DNA of 39,122 nucleotides from Gammaproteobacteria bacterium (GTDB taxonomy: Bacteria > Pseudomonadota > Gammaproteobacteria > GCA-2400775), in NCBI GenBank assembly GCA_015492075.1, contig WGFU01000034.1:71566-110687 (forward strand), in the 5' to 3' direction. Below, in pieces: positions 26,446-35,368 of the stretch. The stretch's first letter is position 1, and every line of letters begins with the position of its first letter. The notes beneath the pieces are model-generated. The model was not told the DNA's origin. It worked only from the letters and a program-made list of their open reading frames with translations, and did not search any database. A program made the translations under genes and the position numbers.

Positions 26446-27645
26446 TTACTTGCACTCTTGGGGTGCGTGGTTGAGAACCTTATGGGCGGCCGCCAGGGCA
26501 ACGCCACGTTGGATGGGTGCATTCATGCTGCTTAAGACATCTTCCAGCGCATTGAGACAGAATAAGACATTACGACGACTCGACGCGTAACCCATGAGAC
26601 CGATACGCCAAACCTTGCCTGCCATAACACCAAGACCGGCACCGATTTCGAGCTTGTAGTCGGCAAGTAGTTTGCTGCGAACAGCGGCGTCATCAACACC
26701 TTCAGGGATGGTGACGGCATTGAGCTGTGGCAGACGGTCGGCTTTACCGACGACGAATTCCAGCCCCATGGCCTCCAGACCATCACGCAATGCATTATGG
26801 TGATGTAGGTGACGTGACCAAGAGTTTTCTAACCCTTCTTCTTGCAGGATGACCAGTGATTCATGTAATGCATAGAGCGCGTTAATTGGTGCGGTATGGT
26901 GATAAGCACGCTTGGCGCCCGTGCCCCAGTAACTCATAACTAGATTTAGGTCGAGGAACCAGCTTTGTACTCTATGCGTGCGCGCTTTGATTCTTTCGAT
27001 GGCGCGTTCGCTGAAGCTGACGGGGGATAGACCCGGAGTACAGGACAGACATTTTTGACTGCCGGAATAAATGGCATCAATACCCCATTCGTCGACTTTC
27101 AGCGGCGAGCCGCCTAGTGAAGTGACGGCATCGACGATGGTCAAGCAGTCATGGGTATGTGCGAGTTTGACCAGAGTTTCCACATCGGAACTGGCTCCGG
27201 TTGAGGTCTCGGCGTGCACCATGGCGACGATCCTGGTATCAGGGTTGGCTTTCAATGCGGCTTCAAGCTTGTTGGCATCGATGGCATCGCCCCATGCATC
27301 CTCGACCATGACGGCCTTGCCGCCACAGCGCTCGACATTTTCTTTCATACGCCCACCAAATACACCGTTTTGGCAAACGATGACGGTATCACCAGGTTCA
27401 ATCAGATTGACAAAGCAGGTTTCCATGCCGGCAGAGCCTGGAGCCGAGACCGGCATCGTCAAGGTGTTGTTTGTCTGAAAGCCATATTGGAGCAACTCTT
27501 TGAGTTCTTCCATCATGACAATAAACTGCGGGTCAAGATGGCCGATGGTGGGTCGTGACATGGCCTCCAAGATACGCGGATTAACGTCAGAAGGGCCAGG
27601 GCCCATTAGAGTACGTTGTGGTGGAATAAACGATGTAATTGCCAT
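26446..27645 (-). CDS. Class V aminotransferase, alanine/serine--glyoxylate type
   Basis: PLP-dependent aminotransferase of 399 aa, similar in layout to animal AGT. MGPGPSDVNPRILEAM and IGHLDPQF start the fold. SAPGSAGMET is the cofactor phosphate loop, VDAVTSLGG holds the PLP Asp, and SGSQKCLSCTPG holds the Schiff-base Lys198. The likely reaction is glyoxylate to glycine using alanine or serine. In methylotrophs a related enzyme serves the serine cycle, but no serine-cycle neighbours are seen here. The C-terminal 20 residues are poorly conserved. ettA starts 37 bp downstream on the same strand; a shared transcript is likely. Confidence 0.9.
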   Translation of the reverse strand: MAITSFIPPQRTLMGPGPSDVNPRILEAMSRPTIGHLDPQFIVMMEELKELLQYGFQTNNTLTMPVSAPGSAGMETCFVNLIEPGDTVIVCQNGVFGGRMKENVERCGGKAVMVEDAWGDAIDANKLEAALKANPDTRIVAMVHAETSTGASSDVETLVKLAHTHDCLTIVDAVTSLGGSPLKVDEWGIDAIYSGSQKCLSCTPGLSPVSFSERAIERIKARTHRVQSWFLDLNLVMSYWGTGAKRAYHHTAPINALYALHESLVILQEEGLENSWSRHLHHHNALRDGLEAMGLEFVVGKADRLPQLNAVTIPEGVDDAAVRSKLLADYKLEIGAGLGVMAGKVWRIGLMGYASSRRNVLFCLNALEDVLSSMNAPIQRGVALAAAHKVLNHAPQECK

Positions 27646-28036
27646 GGGTTTCTCGTCAATGTTCGTCGAAGTTGTGGTAACCAGGTTTTCCTGCGAGCAG
27701 GAGAGTTGCTTACCAACAGCTAAAGGGCGCCTAGTCTACCGAGAATCGGGTTTTTTTGCCACGTAAAGGGCATTTAGCCATGTTTATAGGCCTAAAATAA
27801 CATCTTAAGTTTGCGAGTTTTTTGCCGTTATTTTGAGCGATAGAGACAAGGAGGTGCGGTCACTGCTGCACAGAGTCAATGGCATGGGCGGTCGCTTGCG
27901 GTCAAGCCTGGAAAGGGGATGTATGCCGGATCTTAACTTCGAAAATGCCTTGGCGGCTGCCTCCCTATGATGAGTACGGCGACAATATTTACTTGTTACT
28001 CGATGCTCAGGACTACTACAGTATTGAGGGAGCGGC
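27646..28036. other. 391-bp intergenic region with several tiny overlapping frames
   Basis: Divergent region between the aminotransferase and the HD-GYP regulator, expected to hold both promoters. No recognisable gene. Three very small forward frames lie end to end: 27833-27970 (TTG start, 45 aa), 27967-28044 (25 aa) and 27945-28040 (31 aa, rich in Tyr and Leu, its TGA overlapping the regulator's ATG as ATGA). AAGGAGG near 27848-27854 and AAAGGGG near 27912-27918 look like ribosome sites. A short CCGA/TCGG repeat before seven T near 27740 is too weak to call. Confidence 0.35.
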
Positions 28037-29389
28037 ATGAGTGACGAGCCGATATTGGAAGCGACAGCCGGCAGTGGCTATATGCCGGCAATTTTGTTGC
28101 TCGATGACGACAGGCTCATTATCAAGGCGCTGCAGCGGGTTTTGCGTTGTGATGATTACCAATTGTATTGCGCCGGGAATGTCGAGGCAGCGTTTACCTT
28201 GCTGCGTGAACACCCGATTCATGTGGTGGTCTCCGATTATCATATGCCTGATATGGATGGCGTGGAGTTTCTTGCCGAGGTGGCCAGGCAGTGGCCGACT
28301 GCCGTTCGTATCATGTTAACGGGTTGTGAGGATCACGATATCGCGATCAAGGCCATAAATCATAATGCCGTCCATCGTTATTTGAGCAAGCCCTGGGATG
28401 ACGAGGTTTTGAGGTCCGAACTGAAGGCGGCTTTGAGTTTTCATCGCTTGGGTCATGAAAAAAGGTATTTGGAGGAAGTGACCTACCGTCAGAACGAAGA
28501 ACTCAGAAAGCTCAATGAAAGCCTGGAGGCACGTGTTGCCGCGCGCACTCTGGAAATCCAGCAGACCTCCGACATGTTAGACCTTGCCTACAAGGAAATG
28601 AAGCGCAGCTTTGTTAATTCGATACCTGTTTTTGCCAATTTAGTCGAATTGCGCGAAGGTGGCGGTGGCGGCCACAGCCGCCGCGTGGCCGAACATTGCA
28701 AGCTTATGGCAAAAAACCTTTCGCTCGACAAAGAAGAGCAAGAAGATATCTTTTTTGCGGCACTGTTACATGACATCGGTGTCATTGGTTTTCCCGATGA
28801 GCTTGCGGTCAAGCCCTATGTATCGCTGACGCGAGCAGAACGCGTGCGTTACGAGCAGCATCCCGTGCGGGCGCAGCATGCGCTGGTCGCGATGGAGGCA
28901 TTAAATAATGCCGGTATTATTATTCGTGGTCATCACGAGAGGTTCGATGGCAAAGGTTATCCTGACAAGCTGTTTGGTGATCGTATTCCAATGGGTGCCC
29001 GTATTCTTGCCGTTGCCAATGACTATGATTCTTTGATCATTGGCATGTTGCTGGATACGCCTCTCAGCCGCGCCGAGGCGCGAGAATATCTTGAGGGAAA
29101 CAAGGGTAGCCGTTACGACCCGGAGATTGTTGAACTCTTTCAGCAAATACTGGATAAAATTCCGGATAGCGCACCGATTGGTGGCGAAATTCGATTACTG
29201 ACCAAGGATCTGCGGCCAGGTATGGTGTTGTCTAAAGATTTGCTCAACGGTGAAGGCATGCTGTTGTTGACTAAGGACCACACGCTTTCAGACAGCATTA
29301 TCAAAAAGATTATCTTGTTCGAGGCGGAGAGTGAAAGCAGTTTTGTGGTCTCGGTCTATCACGAAGTCGAAAAACGGGACGTCGCCTGA
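28037..29389 (+). CDS. Response regulator with HD-GYP cyclic-di-GMP phosphodiesterase domain
   Basis: A 450-aa two-domain regulator. The REC domain (about 17-135) has the acidic cluster LLDDDR (23-25), phospho-acceptor Asp67 in SDYHMPDMDG, Thr95 and Lys118 (YLSKPW). A coiled-coil linker (about 140-190) leads to the HD-GYP domain with H245-D246 in ALLHDIG, HHERFDGKGYP (299-309) and RIPMGARILAVANDYDS. All metal and GYP residues are present, so it should hydrolyse c-di-GMP. A C-terminal PilZ-less tail of about 75 residues (LTKDLRPGMVL onward) recurs in such proteins. No histidine kinase is nearby. The likely output is biofilm or motility control. Confidence 0.93.
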   Translation: MSDEPILEATAGSGYMPAILLLDDDRLIIKALQRVLRCDDYQLYCAGNVEAAFTLLREHPIHVVVSDYHMPDMDGVEFLAEVARQWPTAVRIMLTGCEDHDIAIKAINHNAVHRYLSKPWDDEVLRSELKAALSFHRLGHEKRYLEEVTYRQNEELRKLNESLEARVAARTLEIQQTSDMLDLAYKEMKRSFVNSIPVFANLVELREGGGGGHSRRVAEHCKLMAKNLSLDKEEQEDIFFAALLHDIGVIGFPDELAVKPYVSLTRAERVRYEQHPVRAQHALVAMEALNNAGIIIRGHHERFDGKGYPDKLFGDRIPMGARILAVANDYDSLIIGMLLDTPLSRAEAREYLEGNKGSRYDPEIVELFQQILDKIPDSAPIGGEIRLLTKDLRPGMVLSKDLLNGEGMLLLTKDHTLSDSIIKKIILFEAESESSFVVSVYHEVEKRDVA

Positions 29390-29446
29390 GTTGATTTTCC
29401 GTTGTTGGCTCGAAACGCCGCCTCAGCCTGTGTATGATGCTGGCCT

Positions 29447-30376
29447 ATGAGCAAACCGCTGACACTGGATGATTACAACCGAGCAGATGTTATGGGCTCC
29501 TTGCTTAGTGTCAATGATTTTGTTCGTTGGCTAAGCAGTTGTCTCAATTCCGCTGATTTGGTCTACGGCCACGGTTATGCGGATGCGGTTGACGAGGCCT
29601 TAACCCTGGTTTTGTATGGCATTAATATGGTTGCGCCGGTGCCCGCGGAGACCTTGCGCTCCCACCTCACCACGGCGGAAAAAAAACGCATTATCGAGTT
29701 GCTGGAGCGTCGCATCGACGACCGTATTCCTGTGGCCTATCTTACCCAGAGCGCGCGCTTTGCTGGGCTTGATTTTTATGTCGATGAGCGTGTTCTGGTG
29801 CCGCGCTCACCTATAGCAGAACTGGTGGAGCAGGGTTTTGAACCCTGGTTGCATAATCAAACAATCAAGCGCGTGCTGGACCTTTGTTGCGGCAGCGGCT
29901 GCATTGGCATTGCCTGTGCCTACAGCTTTCCTGAAGCGCATATTGATATGGTTGATCTTTCTTCCGACGCCTTGGATGTGGCGCGGATCAACATAGCCAG
30001 TCATGGCCTGAAGGATACTGTGGCGGCGATTCAGTCGGATTTGTTTTCAGCGCTTGACGGGCGCCGTTATGATTTGATAGTCAGTAATCCGCCCTATGTG
30101 CCGCAGCCGAGTTACGATGCGCTGCCAGCGGAGTTTGACCACGAACCCGAGATGGGTCTGGTATCTGGTCAGGATGGTCTTGAGCATGTGACACGTATTC
30201 TCGAGCAAGCAGCGGAGCACTTGAGTGAGCAAGGCTGGTTCTGCGCTGAAGTGGGTGAAGCGCGCGCGGCTTTGGAAAATCAATGGCCGCAAGTGCCCTT
30301 TATCTGGCCAGAGTTTGAGCGTGGTGGAGGCGATGTGTTTTTACTCGATGCAAGCTCAGTGCGCGAATATTTCTAG
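29447..30376 (+). CDS. prmB: Ribosomal protein uL3 glutamine methyltransferase
   Basis: N5-glutamine methyltransferase of 309 aa acting on ribosomal protein uL3. The N-terminal helical domain is followed by IPVAYLTQSARFAGLDF and LVPRSPIAELV; the RSPIAEL form separates PrmB from PrmC (RPETE). The SAM loop is LDLCCGSGCIG (144-154) and the catalytic NPPY is at 214-217. The ending, FERGGGDVFLLD, is also typical. Normally aroC follows directly; here a reverse-strand EAL gene lies between. The stop TAG sits inside CTAG, whose complement supplies the stop of that gene. Confidence 0.93.
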   Translation: MSKPLTLDDYNRADVMGSLLSVNDFVRWLSSCLNSADLVYGHGYADAVDEALTLVLYGINMVAPVPAETLRSHLTTAEKKRIIELLERRIDDRIPVAYLTQSARFAGLDFYVDERVLVPRSPIAELVEQGFEPWLHNQTIKRVLDLCCGSGCIGIACAYSFPEAHIDMVDLSSDALDVARINIASHGLKDTVAAIQSDLFSALDGRRYDLIVSNPPYVPQPSYDALPAEFDHEPEMGLVSGQDGLEHVTRILEQAAEHLSEQGWFCAEVGEARAALENQWPQVPFIWPEFERGGGDVFLLDASSVREYF

Positions 30377-32085
30377 GCGGAAACCAGTAATGCTGGCAGG
30401 GCGGTGGCAGTGAGCGGCTTGCTAAATAAATACCCTTGATAACTGTCGCAATCTTGTTGTTTTAGATAATCGAGCTGAGCCGGTGTCTCTACGGCTTCGG
30501 CAGTGATCCCGATACCAAGATGATGGCAGGTCGAGATCAAAGAATCGACCGTTGTCATGGAGGTGGCTGTCTCGAGGAATGAATGCACTAGGGAGCCATC
30601 TATTTTTACCTGATCCACCTTGAAATGACTCAAGGTATGTAAAGAACAGCTGCCAGCGCCAAAATCATCGATGGCCACTTTGATGCCTAATGTATTCAAT
30701 TGTTCGAGCGAGTCCTGGCTGCGTTTGGGGTCGTGACGCAGGGTGGTTTCGTTGACTTCCAGTCGCAGTAGTTTGGCATCACTACCATACTTAAGCAGGG
30801 CGTTTTCTAGCGTGTTGACTAGGGATGGATCAATGAACTGTTTATGGCTCAGGTTGACCGCAATAGGGAGCGTTTGCTGACTAGTTTTTTGCCATTCGCT
30901 GATTTGTTGGCAGGCTTTGTCAATGACCCAATGCGCTACTTTCGTGCAGTGTAGACTTTGTTCAACATGGTGCATGAACTGGGCAGGTATTAATAGCTGG
31001 TTGGGCTCCAGCTGCCAACGCAGTAGCGCTTCGACAGCAATGATGCCACCGTTCTTGATGTCCACCTGAGGTTGGTACATCAGCCGAAACTGATCTTGTG
31101 ATATGGCTTCGTGCAGGCGCGAGCGTAAATTAAGCGTTTCAGCAGCGCGTGGGCGCCTGCTGTGCTGAACGAAGTGATTGGGACCGAGATCTTGAGCTAA
31201 AGACAGGGCATTATCGGCGTCATCGATCAGATCGCTGGCTTGGCAATGGCGTACACTGGGCAAGGCGATGCCGATATTGCTTGCTATGATACTGATATGG
31301 CCATTTAAGTCGTAGGGTGCTTGTAACAGCTCAATCAGCTTTTCAGCAACGATGGCCGAGTTCGTATCGGCGTTAAGATGGCGAAGCAAAAGGATGAAAT
31401 TACCATCTTTGCGTCGCGCTATGATGTCTGTTTCGCGCAGTTTACGTTCAAGACGCCGTGCAATGGCCTGGCTTAGGCGCGGCAACAAAGTTTTTTCTTC
31501 GTTTTCGAGCCAGGGTTTATTATGGGTGGCAATAGACAATACAGCCATTGATACTTGCTCAAGATCGGCGTGCTCGAGCGCCTTTTCCAGGGTGTTATAG
31601 AACAGGTTTTCGTTAGCGAGGCCGGTCAGGTTGTCATAGCGCGATACCTCGGCCTTTTGGGTTGACAGCTTACCTGGCTCACGGGGTGCTGTTAGTGCAT
31701 CATAGATAGACTCTTTACTCGCGCTTGTGTGTACAAGATAGTCATCAGCGCCGTGTTCGCGTGCGCTCGTGGCAGATAGCTCGTTGAATCGGTTGTCAAC
31801 GGCGATAATGCGGCATGGCGCATAAGTGTCTACTAATCTAGACAGGTCACGGCTGTCGATTCCGCTGCCATCACTGACATCGATGAGTATGACATTAAAA
31901 GACGTGTCTGACTTGTGCGATAATGCGTGGTAAAGGCCTTGCGTATAGGTGTATTTCAGATCGACGGCGACCAGTTTGGTCAAGAATTCGATCATGTGAT
32001 TTTCGTTGCTGCAGCGACCGCCTACGACCAATATATTAGGCGCTTGATTTGGCTTGTCGTGTTCGGTATTGCTATCGGCCGTCAT
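30373..32085 (-). CDS. EAL-domain protein with degenerate receiver and GGDEF domains
   Basis: About 570 aa. Residues 17-131 fold like a receiver, with LIDVSDG holding a possible acceptor Asp, but the N-terminal acidic pair is VVGGR and the Lys is missing (DYLVHTS). A GGDEF-like domain (about 150-310) keeps DNLTGLAN, while its active loop reads RKDGNF, so no cyclase activity is expected. The EAL domain keeps its catalytic set: E352-A-L-L-R, N411, E443, D473-D474 in DDFGAGS, K494, E530 and Q550. It is probably a c-di-GMP phosphodiesterase. The start is the ATG at 32085, with GGA 8 nt upstream; an ATG at 32142 has no ribosome site. It overlaps the prmB end by 4 bp. Confidence 0.9.
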   Translation of the reverse strand: MTADSNTEHDKPNQAPNILVVGGRCSNENHMIEFLTKLVAVDLKYTYTQGLYHALSHKSDTSFNVILIDVSDGSGIDSRDLSRLVDTYAPCRIIAVDNRFNELSATSAREHGADDYLVHTSASKESIYDALTAPREPGKLSTQKAEVSRYDNLTGLANENLFYNTLEKALEHADLEQVSMAVLSIATHNKPWLENEEKTLLPRLSQAIARRLERKLRETDIIARRKDGNFILLLRHLNADTNSAIVAEKLIELLQAPYDLNGHISIIASNIGIALPSVRHCQASDLIDDADNALSLAQDLGPNHFVQHSRRPRAAETLNLRSRLHEAISQDQFRLMYQPQVDIKNGGIIAVEALLRWQLEPNQLLIPAQFMHHVEQSLHCTKVAHWVIDKACQQISEWQKTSQQTLPIAVNLSHKQFIDPSLVNTLENALLKYGSDAKLLRLEVNETTLRHDPKRSQDSLEQLNTLGIKVAIDDFGAGSCSLHTLSHFKVDQVKIDGSLVHSFLETATSMTTVDSLISTCHHLGIGITAEAVETPAQLDYLKQQDCDSYQGYLFSKPLTATALPALLVSA

Positions 32086-32198
32086 TGCCGTGTCCAGCGT
32101 TATTAAGCTGGTCGGGAATCCTAACGGAAAATACGCAATCATTCAAGTCGGCGCCATTTCCAAGGGCGGACAAAACAAGAAGTCGGTACAATATTCTC

Positions 32199-33305
32199 AT
32201 GTCAGGAAATACTATAGGTCGTTTGTTTAGTGTCACCAGCTTTGGTGAGAGTCATGGCGCCGCCATTGGTGCCGTTGTAGATGGTTGTCCTCCTGGTTTG
32301 GAGTTAAGTGTTGCTGATCTGCAACATGATTTGGAGCGCAGGCGGCCAGGTAAAACACGTCATACCACACAGCGTCGCGAGACCGACGAAGTGGAAATAC
32401 TGTCGGGCGTATTTGAAGGTAAGACCACAGGTACACCGATAGCCTTGTTGATTCGCAATGTTGATCAGCGCTCTAAAGACTATTCGGACATTAAAGACCG
32501 TTTTCGTCCTGGTCACGCCGATTATACCTACGAGCAAAAATACGGTTTTAGGGATTATCGTGGTGGCGGCCGTTCTTCTGCACGTGAAACGGCATCTCGA
32601 GTCGCGGCTGGCGCAATTGCAAAAAAATATCTAAGCACACGCTATGGCGTCACCATTCATGGTTATCTTTCACAGTTAGGCCCGATACGTGCCGAGAGCA
32701 TTGATCTGAATGTGGTTGAAGATAATCCTTTTTTCTTTCCCGACGCATTACGCGTTGCCGAGCTTGAGCGATATATGGATAGTTTGCGCAAAGAAGGTGA
32801 CTCTATTGGCGCCCGGATTAACGTGATTGCCAAAGGTGTGCCGCCGGGATGGGGGGAGCCAGTGTTCGACCGCTTGGATGCGGAGCTGGCGCATGCATTG
32901 ATGAGTATTAATGCGGTAAAAGGGGTCGAGATTGGCGCCGGTTTCGACGTGATAGAGCAAAAAGGCACCGAGCATCGCGACGAAATATGCCCCGATGGTT
33001 TTCTTAGTAATCGTGCCGGCGGTATTCTCGGTGGTATTTCTTCAGGTCAGGATGTCAATGTCAGTATCGCTTTAAAACCCACCTCTAGCCTGCGCTTGCC
33101 GGGTCAGACCGTTAATGTACATGGTGATCAGGTAGAGGTGGTGACCACTGGGCGGCATGATCCCTGTGTCGGCATTCGCGCAACACCCATTGCTGAGGCG
33201 ATGGTGGCTATTGTGCTGTTGGACCATGCCTTGCGTCATCGCGGTCAAAATGCTGATGTTCGTTCAGATACCCCCGTCGTACCTGCCTTTCCTGAACGCG
33301 ATTAA
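32199..33305 (+). CDS. aroC: Chorismate synthase
   Basis: FMN-dependent chorismate synthase, 368 aa, the last step of the shikimate pathway. Signatures: [20 protein letters not shown] at the N-terminus (active-site His in GESHG), [16 protein letters not shown] in the middle, and GGISSGQDV with TGRHDPC near the end. Length is normal for bacteria. The start is the ATG at 32199, because [20 protein letters not shown] matches the family; the longer open frame lies over the divergent EAL gene start. No clear Shine-Dalgarno. An MFS gene follows after 33 bp. Confidence 0.96.
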   Translation: MSGNTIGRLFSVTSFGESHGAAIGAVVDGCPPGLELSVADLQHDLERRRPGKTRHTTQRRETDEVEILSGVFEGKTTGTPIALLIRNVDQRSKDYSDIKDRFRPGHADYTYEQKYGFRDYRGGGRSSARETASRVAAGAIAKKYLSTRYGVTIHGYLSQLGPIRAESIDLNVVEDNPFFFPDALRVAELERYMDSLRKEGDSIGARINVIAKGVPPGWGEPVFDRLDAELAHALMSINAVKGVEIGAGFDVIEQKGTEHRDEICPDGFLSNRAGGILGGISSGQDVNVSIALKPTSSLRLPGQTVNVHGDQVEVVTTGRHDPCVGIRATPIAEAMVAIVLLDHALRHRGQNADVRSDTPVVPAFPERD

Positions 33306-33338
33306 GCAAGTGCTTTCGCGTTTGCTGTAAGGTCGAGC

Positions 33339-34502
33339 ATGGAAGCAAGTGTTCCCTATTGGCGCTTGTCAGCGTTTTATTTTTTCTTTTTTGCCGTTCT
33401 TGGCAGTTTTGTCCCGTATTGGAGCCTCTACTTAAAAGAGTCGGGTTTCAGCGCTGCCGAGATCGGTGAAGTGCTCGCGATTTTTATGCTGATGAAGGTG
33501 GTGTCGCCAAATTTGTGGGCTTGGTTTGCCGATTACAGCGGTCTACGTATGGCGTTAACGCGTTGGCTGGCTGTCTTCGCAGTCCTTGGTTTTTGTACCG
33601 TTTTTATCGGTCACAGTTATGCCAATGTCGTGACATCTATGGTGTTATTCAGCTTGTTTTGGCATGCCATCGCGCCGCAGTTTGAGGCGACAACATTAAA
33701 TCATCTAGGTCGTCATGTGCATCGTTACAGCCATATTCGCCTTTGGGGCTCGGTCGGCTTTATTGTCGCGGTGGTTGCGCTTGGTCCTATACTGGAATGG
33801 CATGGTGCGTCGTGGTTATTACCGGTGATGGTTATATTGCTGGCCGCGACAGCGATAACTGCTTTTTTTGTGCCTAGCGATACTGGTCATCATCAGTCAA
33901 TAGCGTCGCACGGTATTGTCCGGATCTTACGGCGGCCGGAAGTGATAGGGTTACTGCTGGCGAGTTTTCTGATGCAGTTAAGTCATGGGCCTTATTACAC
34001 TTTTTATTCCATTTACCTACAATCAGCTGACTATGGACGCGGTTTCATCGGTGTACTCTGGGGCTTAGGAGTATTGGCGGAAGTAGCGCTGTTTATTGTG
34101 ATGCATCGCGTTTTCAATGATTTTGGTTTGCGTTTTCTCATGTTAGCCAGTCTCTTGTTAACGACCATTCGCTGGCTCTTGATTGCCTATTTTGTCGACT
34201 ACATTGCTGTACTGGTTGTTGCACAGTTACTGCATGCGGCCAGTTTTGGTTTGTACCACGCAGTGGCGATGCAATTGATACACCATCATTTTGTTGGTAA
34301 CCACCAGGTTCGCGGCCAAAGTCTCTACAGCAGCATCAGCTTCGGTGTCGGCGGCGGTGTTGGTAGTTATATCAGTGGCGGTTTATGGGACAGTTATGGT
34401 GCTACAGTAGTTTTTTCATTGGCCGCGCTGGCGTCCATGTTAGCGTTGGTGGTCGCTTGGTTGACCGTGCGTTTCGGCAAGGTTTTGTCGGCCTGCCCTT
34501 AG
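33339..34502 (+). CDS. MFS transporter, HcaT/LacY-like group
   Basis: A 387-aa membrane protein with about 12 TM helices. The N-terminal SAFYFFFFAVLGSFVPYWSLYLKESGFSA and the early WAWFADYSG loop (MFS motif region between TM2 and TM3) place it in the MFS_1-like group that includes 3-phenylpropionate transporter HcaT and nucleoside permeases. RLWGSVGF and GQSLYSS also fit that group. The substrate is unknown. It lies directly after aroC on the same strand, an adjacency also found in pseudomonads. Likely a proton symporter. Confidence 0.87.
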   Translation: MEASVPYWRLSAFYFFFFAVLGSFVPYWSLYLKESGFSAAEIGEVLAIFMLMKVVSPNLWAWFADYSGLRMALTRWLAVFAVLGFCTVFIGHSYANVVTSMVLFSLFWHAIAPQFEATTLNHLGRHVHRYSHIRLWGSVGFIVAVVALGPILEWHGASWLLPVMVILLAATAITAFFVPSDTGHHQSIASHGIVRILRRPEVIGLLLASFLMQLSHGPYYTFYSIYLQSADYGRGFIGVLWGLGVLAEVALFIVMHRVFNDFGLRFLMLASLLLTTIRWLLIAYFVDYIAVLVVAQLLHAASFGLYHAVAMQLIHHHFVGNHQVRGQSLYSSISFGVGGGVGSYISGGLWDSYGATVVFSLAALASMLALVVAWLTVRFGKVLSACP

Positions 34503-34569
34503 CGCGGTTTGTCGCTACGCTAGGCTGCATCAAGGGCATTTTCCAGTATCGTCTGAGTGTCTCCATAGT

Positions 34570-34598
34570 TTGACGGCAGGGGCCGTGAAGCGTATTAT
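34570..34598 (+). promoter_or_regulatory. Sigma-70 promoter of the tRNA cluster
   Basis: TTGACG (34570-34575), 17-bp spacer, TATTAT (34593-34598). Each hexamer matches consensus at 5 of 6. The bases after the -10 (TCCGTGCC) are GC-rich, as in discriminators of stringently controlled stable RNA promoters. The start would be near 34605, about 40 nt before tRNA-Pro. Confidence 0.7.
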
Positions 34599-34645
34599 TC
34601 CGTGCCTTGCTGAAGGGTGGCCAGTTCTTTTGGTGCGGGGTGTTT

Positions 34646-34722
34646 CGGGGTGTAGCGCAGTCTGGTAGCGCGCCTGCTTTGGGAGCAGGATGTCGGGGGT
34701 TCGAATCCCTCCTCCCCGACCA
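34646..34722 (+). tRNA. tRNA-Pro(UGG)
   Basis: Cloverleaf of 77 nt with encoded CCA. The anticodon stem CCTGC/GCAGG encloses TTTGGGA, anticodon TGG. The T-loop is GTTCGAATC. The acceptor arm pairs CGGGGTG with CTCCCCG, leaving a U6-U67 mismatch; otherwise all stems close. First of five clustered tRNAs. Confidence 0.95.
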
Positions 34723-34814
34723 ACAATCCGGCATCTGAATCTGGCATAATCCTGCAGTGTGGAAAAACTCGGTAGATGCGCCTTAGGGCGCGCCTGCAAG
34801 GAGTACTCTCGGGC

Positions 34815-34891
34815 GCGCCCGTAGCTCAACCGGATAGAGCATCGGCCTTCTAAGCCGAGGGTTGCAGGTTCGAGTCCTGCCGGGCGCACCA
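34815..34891 (+). tRNA. tRNA-Arg(UCU)
   Basis: A 77-nt cloverleaf with encoded CCA. Acceptor GCGCCCG/CGGGCGC pairs perfectly. The anticodon stem TCGGC/GCCGA encloses CTTCTAA, anticodon TCT, reading AGA/AGG. The T-loop is GTTCGAGTC. Confidence 0.96.
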
Positions 34892-34916
34892 TAAAGTAGT
34901 GCGTGCAGGCTGTGAT

Positions 34917-34993
34917 GGTGAATGTAGCTCAGTTGGTAGAGCCCCGGATTGTGATTCCGGTGGTCGTGGGTTCGAGCCCCATCATTCACCCCA
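34917..34993 (+). tRNA. tRNA-His(GUG)
   Basis: A 77-nt cloverleaf including the extra G(-1) at 34917 opposite C73, the identity feature of tRNA-His. Acceptor GTGAATG/CATTCAC pairs fully. The anticodon stem CCGGA/TCCGG encloses TTGTGAT, anticodon GTG. CCA is encoded. Confidence 0.96.
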
Positions 34994-35030
34994 ATTTTGC
35001 CTGGTTTGGTAGCTCTATATCATTAAAGAT

Positions 35031-35106
<76 letters not shown>

Positions 35107-35170
35107 TCTTCTTATTTCTGCCTTGTTAGGCGGATCTGCTTTGCTGATGAGTGCTTGCTTCAGGTAATGA

Positions 35171-35199
35171 TGAAGACAAGTGCCATTATCCTGTATAAT
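35171..35199 (+). promoter_or_regulatory. Possible internal promoter before tRNA-Leu
   Basis: A perfect TATAAT (35194-35199) lies 18 nt before the mature tRNA-Leu. The hexamer 17 bp upstream, TGAAGA, is a poor -35. A separate start for tRNA-Leu and perhaps tig is possible. Confidence 0.4.
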
Positions 35200-35217
35200 C
35201 AGACAAGTTTACGCTGT

Positions 35218-35302
<85 letters not shown>

Positions 35303-35368
35303 TTTTAAAATTACTTCATTAAATCAATGAGTTGGCTTTGGCCAGACAGACAGATTCCAGAGGATCGC

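Noticed and set aside
27739-27757. CCGA/TCGG plus seven T as a terminator
   Set aside because: The stem is only 4 bp, and no forward-strand gene ends upstream of it.
34505-35003. Reverse-strand open frames across the tRNA cluster
   Set aside because: They are antisense to clear tRNA genes; their RT-rich repeats (such as GRxRTC) are the usual artefact of translating tRNA complements.
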